A DNA stretch of 8,565 nt from contig NZUR01000034.1 in the NCBI GenBank assembly GCA_002698045.1, forward strand, positions 15,516 to 24,080, given 5' to 3'. The position numbers were made by a program, and so were the translations under genes. Shown here one piece after another: positions 1 to 7,296 of the stretch. Below the pieces are notes generated by a model. That model was not told the DNA's origin. It saw only the letters and a program-made list of their open reading frames with translations, and ran no database searches. The DNA is from Thiotrichales bacterium. Its GTDB lineage: Bacteria; Pseudomonadota; Gammaproteobacteria; PS1; Pseudothioglobaceae. Numbering within the stretch: position 1 is the first letter of the stretch; every line of letters begins with the position of its first letter.

Positions 1-377
1 AGTATGCCGCTAATATTGAAATTAAGGATGTTGATACTGACAGCTTCAACCTCTGCCTCGCCCATAATTGAGTAGGAATGATATGCATGGTACAAGCCAA
101 GGCCTGAGCCTATTGAAAAGAGCCCAATGGCTGACCATAAATTCCAAATAAACTTTTTTTGGTGATGGCCGAAAGCGTAATCTTGATCGGGTGCTTTTTC
201 ACTGGCAATTAAACCAAATAATAAAAACAACTGGTTCAACGTATCCATTAATGAGTGAATAGCTTCATTCATCATTGAAGCTGAAGTTGACACAAAGGCA
301 GAAATAAACTTTAATAAAGTGACTACAGCATTACTGACTATCCCGACGACGACAATTTTTTTACTGCCTGATGACAC
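1..377 (-). CDS. Cation diffusion facilitator (CDF) family transporter, N-terminal part, cut by the window edge
   Basis: About 125 residues are visible, read from a GTG start at 375-377; the C-terminal part lies beyond base 1. CDF proteins are inner-membrane antiporters that export divalent metals (Zn, Fe, Mn, Co) against protons. Seen here: a hydrophobic first helix (about residues 8-30), a second helix carrying H41-x3-D45 in IHSLMDTLNQ, the position of the family's metal-binding site A, then FGHHQKKFIW and a further hydrophobic stretch (about 77-98) ending in LYHAYHS. The FGxxxxxxxW region and SxxxLxDxxNQ-like helix resemble the COG0053/ZnT9-like branch of the family. HxxxD rather than DxxxD in helix 2 is often linked to Zn preference, but the substrate is an inference. 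It lies on the same strand as pyrC, 131 bases downstream, with no clear terminator or promoter between. The family call is firm; the metal is not. Confidence 0.85.
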   Translation of the reverse strand, partial: MSSGSKKIVVVGIVSNAVVTLLKFISAFVSTSASMMNEAIHSLMDTLNQLFLLFGLIASEKAPDQDYAFGHHQKKFIWNLWSAIGLFSIGSGLGLYHAYHSYSIMGEAEVEAVSINILNFNISGI

Positions 378-382
378 ATTAG

Positions 383-388
383 CTCCTT
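383..388 (-). promoter_or_regulatory. Shine-Dalgarno site of the CDF transporter gene
   Basis: On the minus strand AAGGAG stands 5 bases before the GTG at 375-377. It decides the start: the ATG overlapping it at 377-379 is in another frame and does not lead into the CDF reading frame. This is the only near-perfect ribosome binding site in the window. Confidence 0.7.
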
Positions 389-508
389 GACTTTTTGTTA
401 TTTGCACACTTTGTTTGTGAAGCAAAACTCATGAATGAAAGTCTATCTCATCTGGGGTTATTTTTACAATATTTTCTGTATTTATGGATAGAATATATCT
501 AGCCTTCC

Positions 509-1546
509 TTAAGTTAAGAGCCTCCAAGAAAGATTAAGGCCCGCAAAAAAAGGCACCACTGTAGTGTTTGCAAATTCATAGCTATCTTGAACTTTCCATG
601 TGGTCTTTTCTAAAGTAATTTTTTCTGTATTATGAGGTAAGTCATAAAAATCTGGTCCAAAAATAGACGAAAATCCTTCGAGTTTTTCTATTGAGTTATT
701 CCTATCAAAGGCCTCTGCATAAAGCTCGATTGCAGCATGAGCACTAAAGATGCCCGCACATCCACATGCAGATTCTTTCTGGTGCTGGTCATGGGGCGCT
801 GAGTCTGTGCCTAAGAAAAACTTTGGGTTTCCTGAGGTAGCTGCTGTTATCAAAGAATCCTGATGAGGGTATTGTCTTTTTAAGATAGGTAAACAGTAGT
901 AATGTGGCTTAACTCCCCCAACAAGCATGTGATTTCTGTTGGCCAGTAGGTGGTGAGGGGTAATTGTAGCGGCTATATTTTTTTCACTTTCGACAATGAA
1001 GTCAACAGCGTCTTTTGTTGTAATGTGCTCAAGGACAATCTTTAACTCAGGAAAGTCTTTTATAACCTTGCTAAGGGTTGTATCAATAAACACAGCCTCT
1101 CGGTCAAAAATATCTATATTGGAATCGGTCGCCTCGCCATGAACAAGAAGAGGCATGCCTTCCTTCTCCATAGACTCTAGCGCTGGATAGATGCTATTTA
1201 GATTTGTAACCCCATTTTCTGAATTAGTTGTTGCGCCCGCTGGATATAATTTTGCCGCATACACTTCTTGAGTGTTGCTTGCCTCAACAATTTCAGCCTT
1301 GGTTGTTCTGTCTGTAAGATAAAGAACCATGAGAGGATTGAAGCTAGTCGCTTTTGGCAACGCCCTCATTATCTCTTCACGATAGGCTTTCGCCTGAACA
1401 GAATTTTTTACTGGCGGAGAGAGGTTGGGCATAATAATCGCCCTCCCCATTTGTGCAGCGCTCATCCCAACAATTGACTTCATTGCATCGCCATCTCTGA
1501 GATGTAGGTGCCAATCATCGGGTTTAGTTAGCGTTACTGCAGTCAT
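509..1546 (-). CDS. pyrC: Dihydroorotase, PyrC type
   Basis: Cytosolic zinc enzyme of pyrimidine synthesis; it interconverts N-carbamoyl-L-aspartate and L-dihydroorotate. The 345 residues compare with about 348 in E. coli PyrC. Seen in sequence: the N-terminal metal pair H13 and H15 in [12 protein letters not shown], the NLSPPV segment, K99 in [11 protein letters not shown] (the lysine that is carboxylated and bridges the two metals in this family), H136 in LVHGEA, H174 in LEHITT, TPHHL around H198, and the catalytic Asp D248 in GTDSAPH. All active-site residues are therefore present. The C-terminus ends in [12 protein letters not shown], matching the family's tail. The ATG at 1544-1546 gives the expected length but has only a weak upstream purine run (TAAGAA). 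It lies 33 bases after secA on the same strand, so the two are probably transcribed together; the pairing looks like chance housekeeping linkage, not a shared pathway. Confidence 0.97.
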   Translation of the reverse strand: MTAVTLTKPDDWHLHLRDGDAMKSIVGMSAAQMGRAIIMPNLSPPVKNSVQAKAYREEIMRALPKATSFNPLMVLYLTDRTTKAEIVEASNTQEVYAAKLYPAGATTNSENGVTNLNSIYPALESMEKEGMPLLVHGEATDSNIDIFDREAVFIDTTLSKVIKDFPELKIVLEHITTKDAVDFIVESEKNIAATITPHHLLANRNHMLVGGVKPHYYCLPILKRQYPHQDSLITAATSGNPKFFLGTDSAPHDQHQKESACGCAGIFSAHAAIELYAEAFDRNNSIEKLEGFSSIFGPDFYDLPHNTEKITLEKTTWKVQDSYEFANTTVVPFFAGLNLSWRLLT

Positions 1547-1579
1547 GTTCTTATTGGCGCCTTTTTAAAAGCAAAGTAT

Positions 1580-4246
1580 TTAACCATGACAGTGCTTGTA
1601 TTTTTTTCCAGAGCCGCAAGGACATGGATCGTTCCTTCCAACTTTTTTAGGTTTTAGTGGTCGTCTTGTTGCTGCAGAGGGCTGAACTACAGAGCTTTTA
1701 TTCTGAATAGAAACATTCTTGCTCTGCGGATTTTCGGCTCTTGGTGTTTCTTCAGGATTGCTGTCTTTTTGTCCTGTATCTACACTGCACAAAGCTTTCA
1801 CCATTTCGATGTTAATAACCTCAAGCAAAAGAGTGAACATTGAAAAAGACTCTCGTTTAAATTCTTGTACTGGGTTTTTTTGGCCGTATCCACGCAAATT
1901 AACGCTTTGCCTCAAATGATCCATAACTGAAAGATGCTCTTTCCAATGGTGATCCAGTGCTCTTAGCATAACCGCTTTTTCAAAGACCCTCATTGTCTCA
2001 CTTCCAATTGTGTTTTCCTTTGCCTCATGAGCTAATGCCAGACCCTCCAAGACAATCCTTAATAATTCATCGACATCGAGGCCATCGTCTATACGTTGCT
2101 GTATTGGTATATCGGCTCCATAGTCTAGAATTAAAGCGCTATGGAGTCCCTCTACGTCCCAGTCTTCTTCGAGCACCTGCGGAGAAATATACTCAGAAAA
2201 TAGGTCGCCAATAACGCTTTCTCTAATAATTTCATAGCGATCTTTAACGTCATCAGTTCCCATTAATTCGTCTCTTAACTGATAAATTACCTTACGCTGG
2301 TCATTAGCCACATCGTCATACTCAAGAAGATGCTTACGGGCATCGTAGTGCATCCCTTCAACCTTTTTCTGGGCATTTGCAATTGTCTTGTTTAGCCAGC
2401 TATGTTCTAGCGCCTCCCCCTCTTTCATGCCTAATTTTTTCATCATACTGGCGGTTTTTTCAGAGGCAAAAATTTTCATCAGGCTGTCTTCTAAGGACAA
2501 ATAAAATCGCGTCGACCCTATATCTCCTTGCCTACCAGAGCGTCCCCGTAGCTGGTTATCTACACGCCTAGACTCATTGCGCTCAGTACCAATAATATGA
2601 AGGCCCCCTGAACTAATGACCCTTTCATGTTTTTCTTTCCACGTGTTCTTTTCAGGCTCAGTGGCTTCTTCTGGTGGCCTTCCGCCCAAAACAATATCTG
2701 TTCCTCTTCCTGCCATGTTCGTTGAAATCGTAACGGCTCCTGGCGCCCCAGCATTTGCAATAATTTCTGCTTCGCGTTGATGCTGCTTGGCATTAAGAAC
2801 CTCGTGCTTAATGTTGTGTTTCTTGAGTAGCGCTGAAACTCCCTCTGAACTTTCAATACTGCTTGTACCAACTAAAACTGGCTGCTGTTTTTTTTGACAT
2901 TCCTGAATATCGGTGACTACAGCATCAAGCTTTTCGCCCATTGTGCCGTATATTAGGTCTGAGTTGTCAATCCGGTAAGATTTTGTATTGGGTGGAACCA
3001 CAACAACATCTAGCCCATAGATGTCATGAAGCTCTGCCGCCTCTGTTTCAGCAGTGCCCGTCATACCTGCTAGTTTTTCATAGAGCCTAAAATAGTTCTG
3101 ATAGGTTATAGCAGCTAATGTTTGGTTTTCTTTCTTAATGCTTACATTTTCCTTAGCTTCAATTGCTTGATGGAGGCCTTCTGACCATCTTCTGCCCTCC
3201 ATGGTTCTGCCTGTAAACTCATCTACAATGACAACCTCGTCATCTTTAACTATATAGTCAACATTTTTTTGAAATAAAATATGGGCGCGTAAGCCTGATA
3301 TTAAGTGTTGCATTAAAATTATATTGCTAGCGTCATAAAGACTTGAGCCTTCGGCTAAGGCGCCTGCCTCAATTAACATGTCTTCAGCCTTAACATGCCC
3401 GTCGTCTGAAAGATAAACCTGCTTATGTTTTTCATCAACAGTGTAGTCGCCTGGCTCTATAACCACAACTTCTTTTCCATCGCCTGTCTCTGTTTGAAGT
3501 GTAAATTTAGGAATCATCTTGTTTATCGCCCTATACACCTCTGCGTGGTCATCTGTTGGGCCAGATATAACTAGTGGAGTTCTGGCTTCGTCAATTAGGA
3601 TCGAATCAACCTCATCGATAATTGCATAGTTTAAGGCTTTTTGTGTTTTTTGCTCTTGGGAAAAAGCCATGTTGTCTCTAAGATAATCAAAGCCAAGCTC
3701 ATTATTAGTTGCGTAGGTAATGTCGCAAGCGTAGGCCGCTTTTTTTTCTTCGCTAGACATTCCCGAAATCGCTGTTCCAACCTGAAGACCCAAAAATGAA
3801 AACACCTTGCCCATCCATTCAGCGTCTCGTGTTGCAAGATAATCATTAACAGTCACAATGTGAACACCCTTCCCGTCTAGTGCATTAAGGTATGCAGGCA
3901 GGGTTGCTACTAGCGTTTTTCCTTCTCCTGTGCCCATTTCAGAAATACTGCCTTCATTCAGAACCATTCCTCCAATGAGCTGCACGTCGTAGTGCCTTAA
4001 GCCAAGTGATCTTTGGCTTGCCTCCCTAACAACAGCAAAAGCTTCGGGCAAAATATCATCTAGCGTCTCTTTGCTATTAAGTCTTTCTCTAAACTGATTG
4101 GTCTTATCAGCAAGATTCTGGTCACTAAGAGACTGCATCTGAGACTCAAAAGAGCTCGTCTTTGCCACAAGTCCAGTATACTTTTTTATAAGTCGTTCGT
4201 TGTTAGACCCAAGGACTTTTGATAAAACATTATTTATAATACTCAT
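1580..4246 (-). CDS. secA: Preprotein translocase ATPase SecA
   Basis: Motor of the general secretion pathway; it binds SecYEG at the inner membrane and uses ATP to push unfolded preproteins across. The 888 residues compare with about 901 in E. coli. Seen: Walker A in MGTGEGKT (104-111), Walker B DEVD (211-214) followed by DEARTPLVISG, AGMTGTAETE (394-402), MAGRGTDIVLGG (511-522) and QLRGRSGRQGD (565-575) of the second nucleotide-binding fold, the helical scaffold and wing region (about 620-820), a variable Gln/Asn/Pro-rich linker (about 825-865), and a C-terminal zinc finger with C875, C877, C886 and H887 that in the family binds SecB and phospholipid. Intact throughout. The start at 4246 matches family N-termini (IINNVLSKVLGSNN) but has no Shine-Dalgarno sequence. 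Upstream is divergent dciA, not secM, so E. coli-type SecM arrest control is not available at this locus. pyrC follows on the same strand. Confidence 0.99.
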   Translation of the reverse strand: MSIINNVLSKVLGSNNERLIKKYTGLVAKTSSFESQMQSLSDQNLADKTNQFRERLNSKETLDDILPEAFAVVREASQRSLGLRHYDVQLIGGMVLNEGSISEMGTGEGKTLVATLPAYLNALDGKGVHIVTVNDYLATRDAEWMGKVFSFLGLQVGTAISGMSSEEKKAAYACDITYATNNELGFDYLRDNMAFSQEQKTQKALNYAIIDEVDSILIDEARTPLVISGPTDDHAEVYRAINKMIPKFTLQTETGDGKEVVVIEPGDYTVDEKHKQVYLSDDGHVKAEDMLIEAGALAEGSSLYDASNIILMQHLISGLRAHILFQKNVDYIVKDDEVVIVDEFTGRTMEGRRWSEGLHQAIEAKENVSIKKENQTLAAITYQNYFRLYEKLAGMTGTAETEAAELHDIYGLDVVVVPPNTKSYRIDNSDLIYGTMGEKLDAVVTDIQECQKKQQPVLVGTSSIESSEGVSALLKKHNIKHEVLNAKQHQREAEIIANAGAPGAVTISTNMAGRGTDIVLGGRPPEEATEPEKNTWKEKHERVISSGGLHIIGTERNESRRVDNQLRGRSGRQGDIGSTRFYLSLEDSLMKIFASEKTASMMKKLGMKEGEALEHSWLNKTIANAQKKVEGMHYDARKHLLEYDDVANDQRKVIYQLRDELMGTDDVKDRYEIIRESVIGDLFSEYISPQVLEEDWDVEGLHSALILDYGADIPIQQRIDDGLDVDELLRIVLEGLALAHEAKENTIGSETMRVFEKAVMLRALDHHWKEHLSVMDHLRQSVNLRGYGQKNPVQEFKRESFSMFTLLLEVINIEMVKALCSVDTGQKDSNPEETPRAENPQSKNVSIQNKSSVVQPSAATRRPLKPKKVGRNDPCPCGSGKKYKHCHG
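4235..4240 (+). promoter_or_regulatory. Candidate -10 box for dciA
   Basis: A perfect TATAAT on the plus strand, inside the first codons of the divergent secA. A start near 4247 would give a leader of about 44 bases before dciA. No good -35 hexamer stands 16-18 bases upstream, so this rests on the -10 alone in AT-rich sequence. I could not identify a matching promoter for secA in the 44-base gap. Confidence 0.3.
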
Positions 4247-4290
4247 GTAACAAAAACAATAGTTAATAAAACTGGGCTATTTTCTCATAT

Positions 4291-4593
4291 ATGCAAGATA
4301 AAACAACAACAAACCTTACAAATTTTAAGCCGGCAGGGGGTTTGGGCTCATTGTTTGAAAAAGCAAAAATGCATAATCACTTAAATTCCCTCTTTCAAAA
4401 GGCGCTTCCTTCAAAACTTAATGGCCTCACGTTGTGTTTAGTTGAGGAACAAAAAGTGACATTATTAGCGACAAATGCCTCTGTAGCATTTCGCGCTGAG
4501 AAACAACGAAAGACCCTGCTTTCAATTGTTCAACAAGTAGACGGGCTGTCACACACCACGTCAGTTTTAATAAAAATTGAAAAAATCAAATAA
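4291..4593 (+). CDS. dciA: DciA-like protein (DUF721), probable replicative helicase loader
   Basis: A 100-residue protein of the DUF721/DciA family. DciA binds DnaB and is thought to help load it onto DNA in the many bacteria that lack the phage-derived loaders DnaC or DnaI. Seen: the family pattern LGSLFEKAKMHNHLNSLFQKALP (residues 18-40, given here as a landmark), a beta-rich middle with LTLCLVEEQKVTLLATN, then SVAFRAEKQRKTLLSIV, which corresponds to the family's AxWAxxLR segment with Phe in place of the usual Trp. The C-terminus ends in a short strand (SVLIKIEKI). It is at the short end of the family; the disordered tail found in some members is missing. Position beside secA is typical for gammaproteobacterial DUF721 genes and supports the call. 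The ATG at 4291 has no Shine-Dalgarno site. Recognition is by pattern, so it is less certain than its neighbours. Confidence 0.72.
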   Translation: MQDKTTTNLTNFKPAGGLGSLFEKAKMHNHLNSLFQKALPSKLNGLTLCLVEEQKVTLLATNASVAFRAEKQRKTLLSIVQQVDGLSHTTSVLIKIEKIK

Positions 4594-4640
4594 TAGTCGA
4601 TGTGTGTCGTTTTTTGCTTTTAAATATCAATCATTTACAT

Positions 4641-4646
4641 TATAAT
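4641..4646 (+). promoter_or_regulatory. Candidate promoter (-10 box) of petABC
   Basis: A perfect TATAAT in the 90-base gap between dciA and petA, with TTTTAA 17 bases upstream as a poor -35 match (3 of 6). A start near 4653 would give a leader of about 31 bases. The only other content of the gap is a T-rich run after dciA (4610-4620) with at most a 3-base-pair stem before it, which I do not call a terminator. Confidence 0.42.
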
Positions 4647-4683
4647 AGTGCGGTTTTTTACCTAATTATCTTTCAAAATTTTT

Positions 4684-5301
4684 ATGTCCGAACAAACAAT
4701 AGACTTAAAGAAAAGGCGCTTTTTAACCAAGGCAACTAGCGTGGTTGGTGCTGTAGGTGTTGGCTTTGTGGCTTGGCCTTTTTTGTCAACATGGAAGCCT
4801 TCAGCAAAAACAAAGGCTGCTGGCGCCCCTATTGATATTGATATTTCAAAGCTTGAAGCGGGCCAACTTGTTCGTGTTTTATGGCGCAAAAAACCCGTTT
4901 GGATTTTTATGCGTGACGAAAAAGCTCTTGACGCTCTTAACTCAGATGGGCTCATTAAGAGTCTGGACGATCCTGATGGAACAGGCAACTCTAAAAACCA
5001 ACAGCCCAGCTACGTAACGTCTAATTTTAGATCTATCAAAAACAAAGAAAGTGTTGCGGTCATTGTAGGTGTTTGTACACACCTAGGATGTTCGCCTACT
5101 TATCGTCCAGAACCAGGTGCCGCTGACCTTGGAGGTGATAGCTGGAAGGGTGGCTTTTATTGCCCATGTCATGGCTCAAAATTTGACCTAGCTGGAAGAG
5201 TTTATGCGGGCGTTCCTGCTCCTACTAATCTAGTTATTCCTCCTTACCGATACGTGTCTGACTCACTTATTCGTATTGGTGTAGACCCAGAAATTACATA
5301 A
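4684..5301 (+). CDS. petA: Ubiquinol-cytochrome c reductase, Rieske iron-sulfur subunit
   Basis: The 205-residue Rieske protein of the cytochrome bc1 complex; its [2Fe-2S] cluster takes the first electron from quinol at the outer face of the inner membrane and swings to cytochrome c1. Seen: a twin-arginine export and anchor segment, KKRRFLTKATS (9-19) followed by a hydrophobic helix (about 19-36), the hinge and linker (about 37-50), and the cluster domain with box 1 CTHLGC (131-136) and box 2 CPCHGS (160-165). By family precedent the ligands are C131, H133, C160 and H163, with a C136-C162 disulfide. The final loop VPPYRY is typical. The residue two after the box 2 serine is Phe (F167), where high-potential alphaproteobacterial and mitochondrial proteins have Tyr. 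First gene of petABC, 9 bases before petB. The start codon lacks a Shine-Dalgarno site, but the N-terminus fits the family. Confidence 0.97.
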   Translation: MSEQTIDLKKRRFLTKATSVVGAVGVGFVAWPFLSTWKPSAKTKAAGAPIDIDISKLEAGQLVRVLWRKKPVWIFMRDEKALDALNSDGLIKSLDDPDGTGNSKNQQPSYVTSNFRSIKNKESVAVIVGVCTHLGCSPTYRPEPGAADLGGDSWKGGFYCPCHGSKFDLAGRVYAGVPAPTNLVIPPYRYVSDSLIRIGVDPEIT

Positions 5302-5310
5302 AAGCGCATT

Positions 5311-6534
5311 ATGAAAAACAAACAAAACTGGATAGACCAAAGGTTTCCCCTTACCAAGGTTTGGAATGAGCATTTAGCGGAATACTACACGCCAAGAAAT
5401 TTTAATTTTTGGTACTTTTTTGGTAGCCTTGCAATGCTAATGCTTGGAATGCAATTAGTTACAGGGATTTTTCTAACCATGCACTATAAGCCTGACTCGG
5501 CTTATGCTTTTGCCTCTGTTGAATATATTATGAGAGATGTTGAATGGGGCTGGCTAATACGCTATCTTCACTCGGCAGGCGCTTCGGCGTTTTTTATCGT
5601 TATTTATCTTCACATGTATCGCGCCCTTCTTTATGGCTCTTATAAAGGCCCGAGGGAATTAATATGGATACTGGGAATGGTGCTTTATGTTGCTCTAATG
5701 GCGGAGGCTTTTTTTGGCTATGTCTTGCCATGGGGGCAAATGTCGTTTTGGGGCGCGCAGGTAATTATCTCTTTGTTTGGCTCGGTTCCAGTTATTGGCC
5801 CTGACCTTTTGGTTTGGCTTTTGGGAGATTATGCAGTGGGGGATGCCGCCTTAAATCGATTCTTTTCTTTACATGTAATTGCACTGCCTCTTATTTTAGT
5901 TGTGCTTGTCTTCCTACATATCGTCGCACTCCATGCTGTTGGCTCTAACAACCCGGATGGCATTGAAATAAAGAAAAACAAAGACAAGGATGGAATACCT
6001 AAGGACGGCATACCGTTCCACCCATATTTCACCGTTAAGGACACCCTAGGTGTTGTCGCATTTTTATGGTTGCTTTGTGCCGTAGTGTTCTACGCGCCTG
6101 CCCTTAATGGATACTTCCTTGAGCACGCAAACTTCATTGAAGCGAACCCGCTTAAAACCCCAGAGCATATTGCGCCCCTATGGTACTTAACGCCGTTCTA
6201 CTCAGTTCTAAGGGCTATTCCACCGATGTTCGGATCACAGTTTCCGGGTGTTTTAGCAATGGGAGCAGCGATATTAATCTTGTTTGCTTTGCCCTGGCTA
6301 GATAGAAGCCCTGTTAAATCTATTCGCTACCGCAGCCCTATATATAAGTGGGTGCTTGGTGTCTTTGTTATTAGTTTTATTATGTTGGGGTGGCTTGGTG
6401 TACAGCCGGTAACCCCTTTAAACGCGCTGTTAGCTCGTGTTTTCACAGCTCTATATTTTGCATTTTTTATTTTAATGCCTTGGTACACCTCAATAGGGAA
6501 AACCAAAGAGGTGCCAGAAAGGGTTACGGGGTAG
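5311..6534 (+). CDS. petB: Ubiquinol-cytochrome c reductase, cytochrome b subunit
   Basis: Membrane subunit of the bc1 complex, with two b haems and the quinol-oxidising (Qo) and quinone-reducing (Qi) sites. The 407 residues match proteobacterial cytochrome b, and the protein is unsplit, unlike cyanobacterial b6 plus subunit IV. Seen: N-terminal RFPLTKVWNEHLAEYYTPRN, haem ligands H87 and H101 in helix B and H188 and H203 in helix D (low-potential pair H87/H188, high-potential pair H101/H203 by family numbering), GYVLPWGQMSFWGA (136-149) of the Qo site and cd1 helix, SNNPDG after helix D, a Lys/Asp-rich loop (221-232), then four more hydrophobic helices. Two features depart from the mitochondrial and alphaproteobacterial form: PLWY (289-292) where PEWY is usual, and helix-D ligands 15 rather than 14 positions apart. 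All functional histidines are present. It lies between petA and petC and is surely co-transcribed with them. Confidence 0.98.
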   Translation: MKNKQNWIDQRFPLTKVWNEHLAEYYTPRNFNFWYFFGSLAMLMLGMQLVTGIFLTMHYKPDSAYAFASVEYIMRDVEWGWLIRYLHSAGASAFFIVIYLHMYRALLYGSYKGPRELIWILGMVLYVALMAEAFFGYVLPWGQMSFWGAQVIISLFGSVPVIGPDLLVWLLGDYAVGDAALNRFFSLHVIALPLILVVLVFLHIVALHAVGSNNPDGIEIKKNKDKDGIPKDGIPFHPYFTVKDTLGVVAFLWLLCAVVFYAPALNGYFLEHANFIEANPLKTPEHIAPLWYLTPFYSVLRAIPPMFGSQFPGVLAMGAAILILFALPWLDRSPVKSIRYRSPIYKWVLGVFVISFIMLGWLGVQPVTPLNALLARVFTALYFAFFILMPWYTSIGKTKEVPERVTG

Positions 6535-6537
6535 ATT

Positions 6538-7221
6538 ATGAAAAATAATACTATACTAAATCTAACTCTATCACTAATCGTTATTTCGTTTAATGTTCAT
6601 GCTTCTAGCAAGGTTCACCTAGATCATGCAGATACCGACATATCGAATACGGCCTCACTTCAAAATGGCGCAAAACTCTTTATGAACTATTGCTCTGGAT
6701 GTCATGCTATTAGCTTTATGCGATACAATCGCATAGGAGAAGATCTAGGGCTCAGTGACGAATTAGTTGCTGAAAATTTAATGTTTGCTGGCAACAAACC
6801 TGGCGAAACAATTACAACTGCAATGCCAGAAGATGCTGCAGCAAAATGGTTTGGAGGTACGCCACCGGATTTGTCTCTGGTCGCAAGATCAAAAGGAACT
6901 GACTGGATTTACACCTACTTAAGAAGCTTTTATGAAGACGAGTCAAGAATCTTTGGGGTTAACAACTCTGTTCTTGTTAATGCGTCTATGCCGGATGTAT
7001 TGTGGTCGTTAAAGCAGGGTCAATCTGAAGCGGACTTTGATCAAAATGTTAGAGACATAACAAACTTCCTCGACTATGTAGGCGAGCCAGCAAAACTAAT
7101 TCGATTGAAGCTGGGAAAATGGGTGCTACTATTCCTAGGGATTTTATTTATCTTGGCTTATTTACTTAAAAAAGAGTACTGGAAAGACGTCAAATATGGT
7201 ATCTGGCGTCCCCGTGATTAA
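6538..7221 (+). CDS. petC: Ubiquinol-cytochrome c reductase, cytochrome c1 subunit
   Basis: The 227-residue c1 subunit, which passes electrons from the Rieske protein to soluble or membrane cytochrome c in the periplasm. Seen: a Sec-type signal peptide (residues 1 to about 22, cut probably after VHA), one covalent haem site CSGCH (52-56) followed by SFMRYNRIGEDLGLS, the family segment FGGTPPDLSLVARSKG (105-120) with WIYTYLRSFY after it, a likely sixth haem ligand M151 in NASMPDVLW, and a C-terminal membrane anchor (about 194-211) with the short basic tail WKDVKYGIWRPRD. The order and spacing are the usual ones for beta- and gammaproteobacterial c1. The start lies 3 bases after the petB stop with GGGG 8-11 bases upstream, so translation may be coupled. 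Maturation would need a cytochrome c assembly system encoded elsewhere. Confidence 0.97.
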   Translation: MKNNTILNLTLSLIVISFNVHASSKVHLDHADTDISNTASLQNGAKLFMNYCSGCHAISFMRYNRIGEDLGLSDELVAENLMFAGNKPGETITTAMPEDAAAKWFGGTPPDLSLVARSKGTDWIYTYLRSFYEDESRIFGVNNSVLVNASMPDVLWSLKQGQSEADFDQNVRDITNFLDYVGEPAKLIRLKLGKWVLLFLGILFILAYLLKKEYWKDVKYGIWRPRD

Positions 7222-7225
7222 TTTC

Positions 7226-7234
7226 TGATACAAT
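7226..7234 (+). promoter_or_regulatory. Candidate extended -10 promoter of sspAB
   Basis: TG-A-TACAAT just after the petC stop matches an extended -10 element (TGnTATAAT with one mismatch). A start near 7241 gives a leader of about 55 bases before sspA. No -35 match is seen, which extended -10 promoters can do without. The alternative is simple read-through from petABC, since no terminator hairpin is visible in the 75-base gap. Confidence 0.3.
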
Positions 7235-7296
7235 CCTTTTTCTATAGACTCTCTGAGATGAAAGGCTTATTTTATTATTTTATTTGGTGAAAAACT

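Noticed and set aside
378..508. Promoter or terminator between pyrC and the CDF gene
   Set aside because: A TATATT and a TTGTAA/TAGACT pair are present, but spacing and matches are poor in AT-rich sequence, and no hairpin is seen.
1268..1477. Plus-strand open frame of 69 codons antisense to pyrC
   Set aside because: It lies wholly within pyrC, whose protein is intact and conserved; no ribosome site or family resemblance.
2560..2871. 103-codon minus-strand open frame within secA
   Set aside because: It is an alternative frame of the conserved secA nucleotide-binding region and resembles no family; a shadow of secA codon use.
4594..4620. Possible terminator after dciA (CGATGTGTGTCG followed by T run)
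   Set aside because: At most 3 base pairs can form before the T tract, too weak to call an intrinsic terminator.
4621..4640. FNR/CRP-like site upstream of petA (ATATCAATCATTT)
   Set aside because: Only one half-site (ATCAA) matches; the partner half is absent.
4662..4988. 108-codon minus-strand open frame opposite petA
   Set aside because: It starts inside petA and runs opposite its Tat signal; the Ser/Thr/Arg-rich product has no recognisable pattern and petA explains the sequence.
5311..6534. Cytochrome b6-type (b6f) rather than bc1 assignment, suggested by helix-D spacing
   Set aside because: The protein is a full-length 407-residue cytochrome b with all eight helices, followed by a true cytochrome c1; b6f would have split b6 and subunit IV and cytochrome f.
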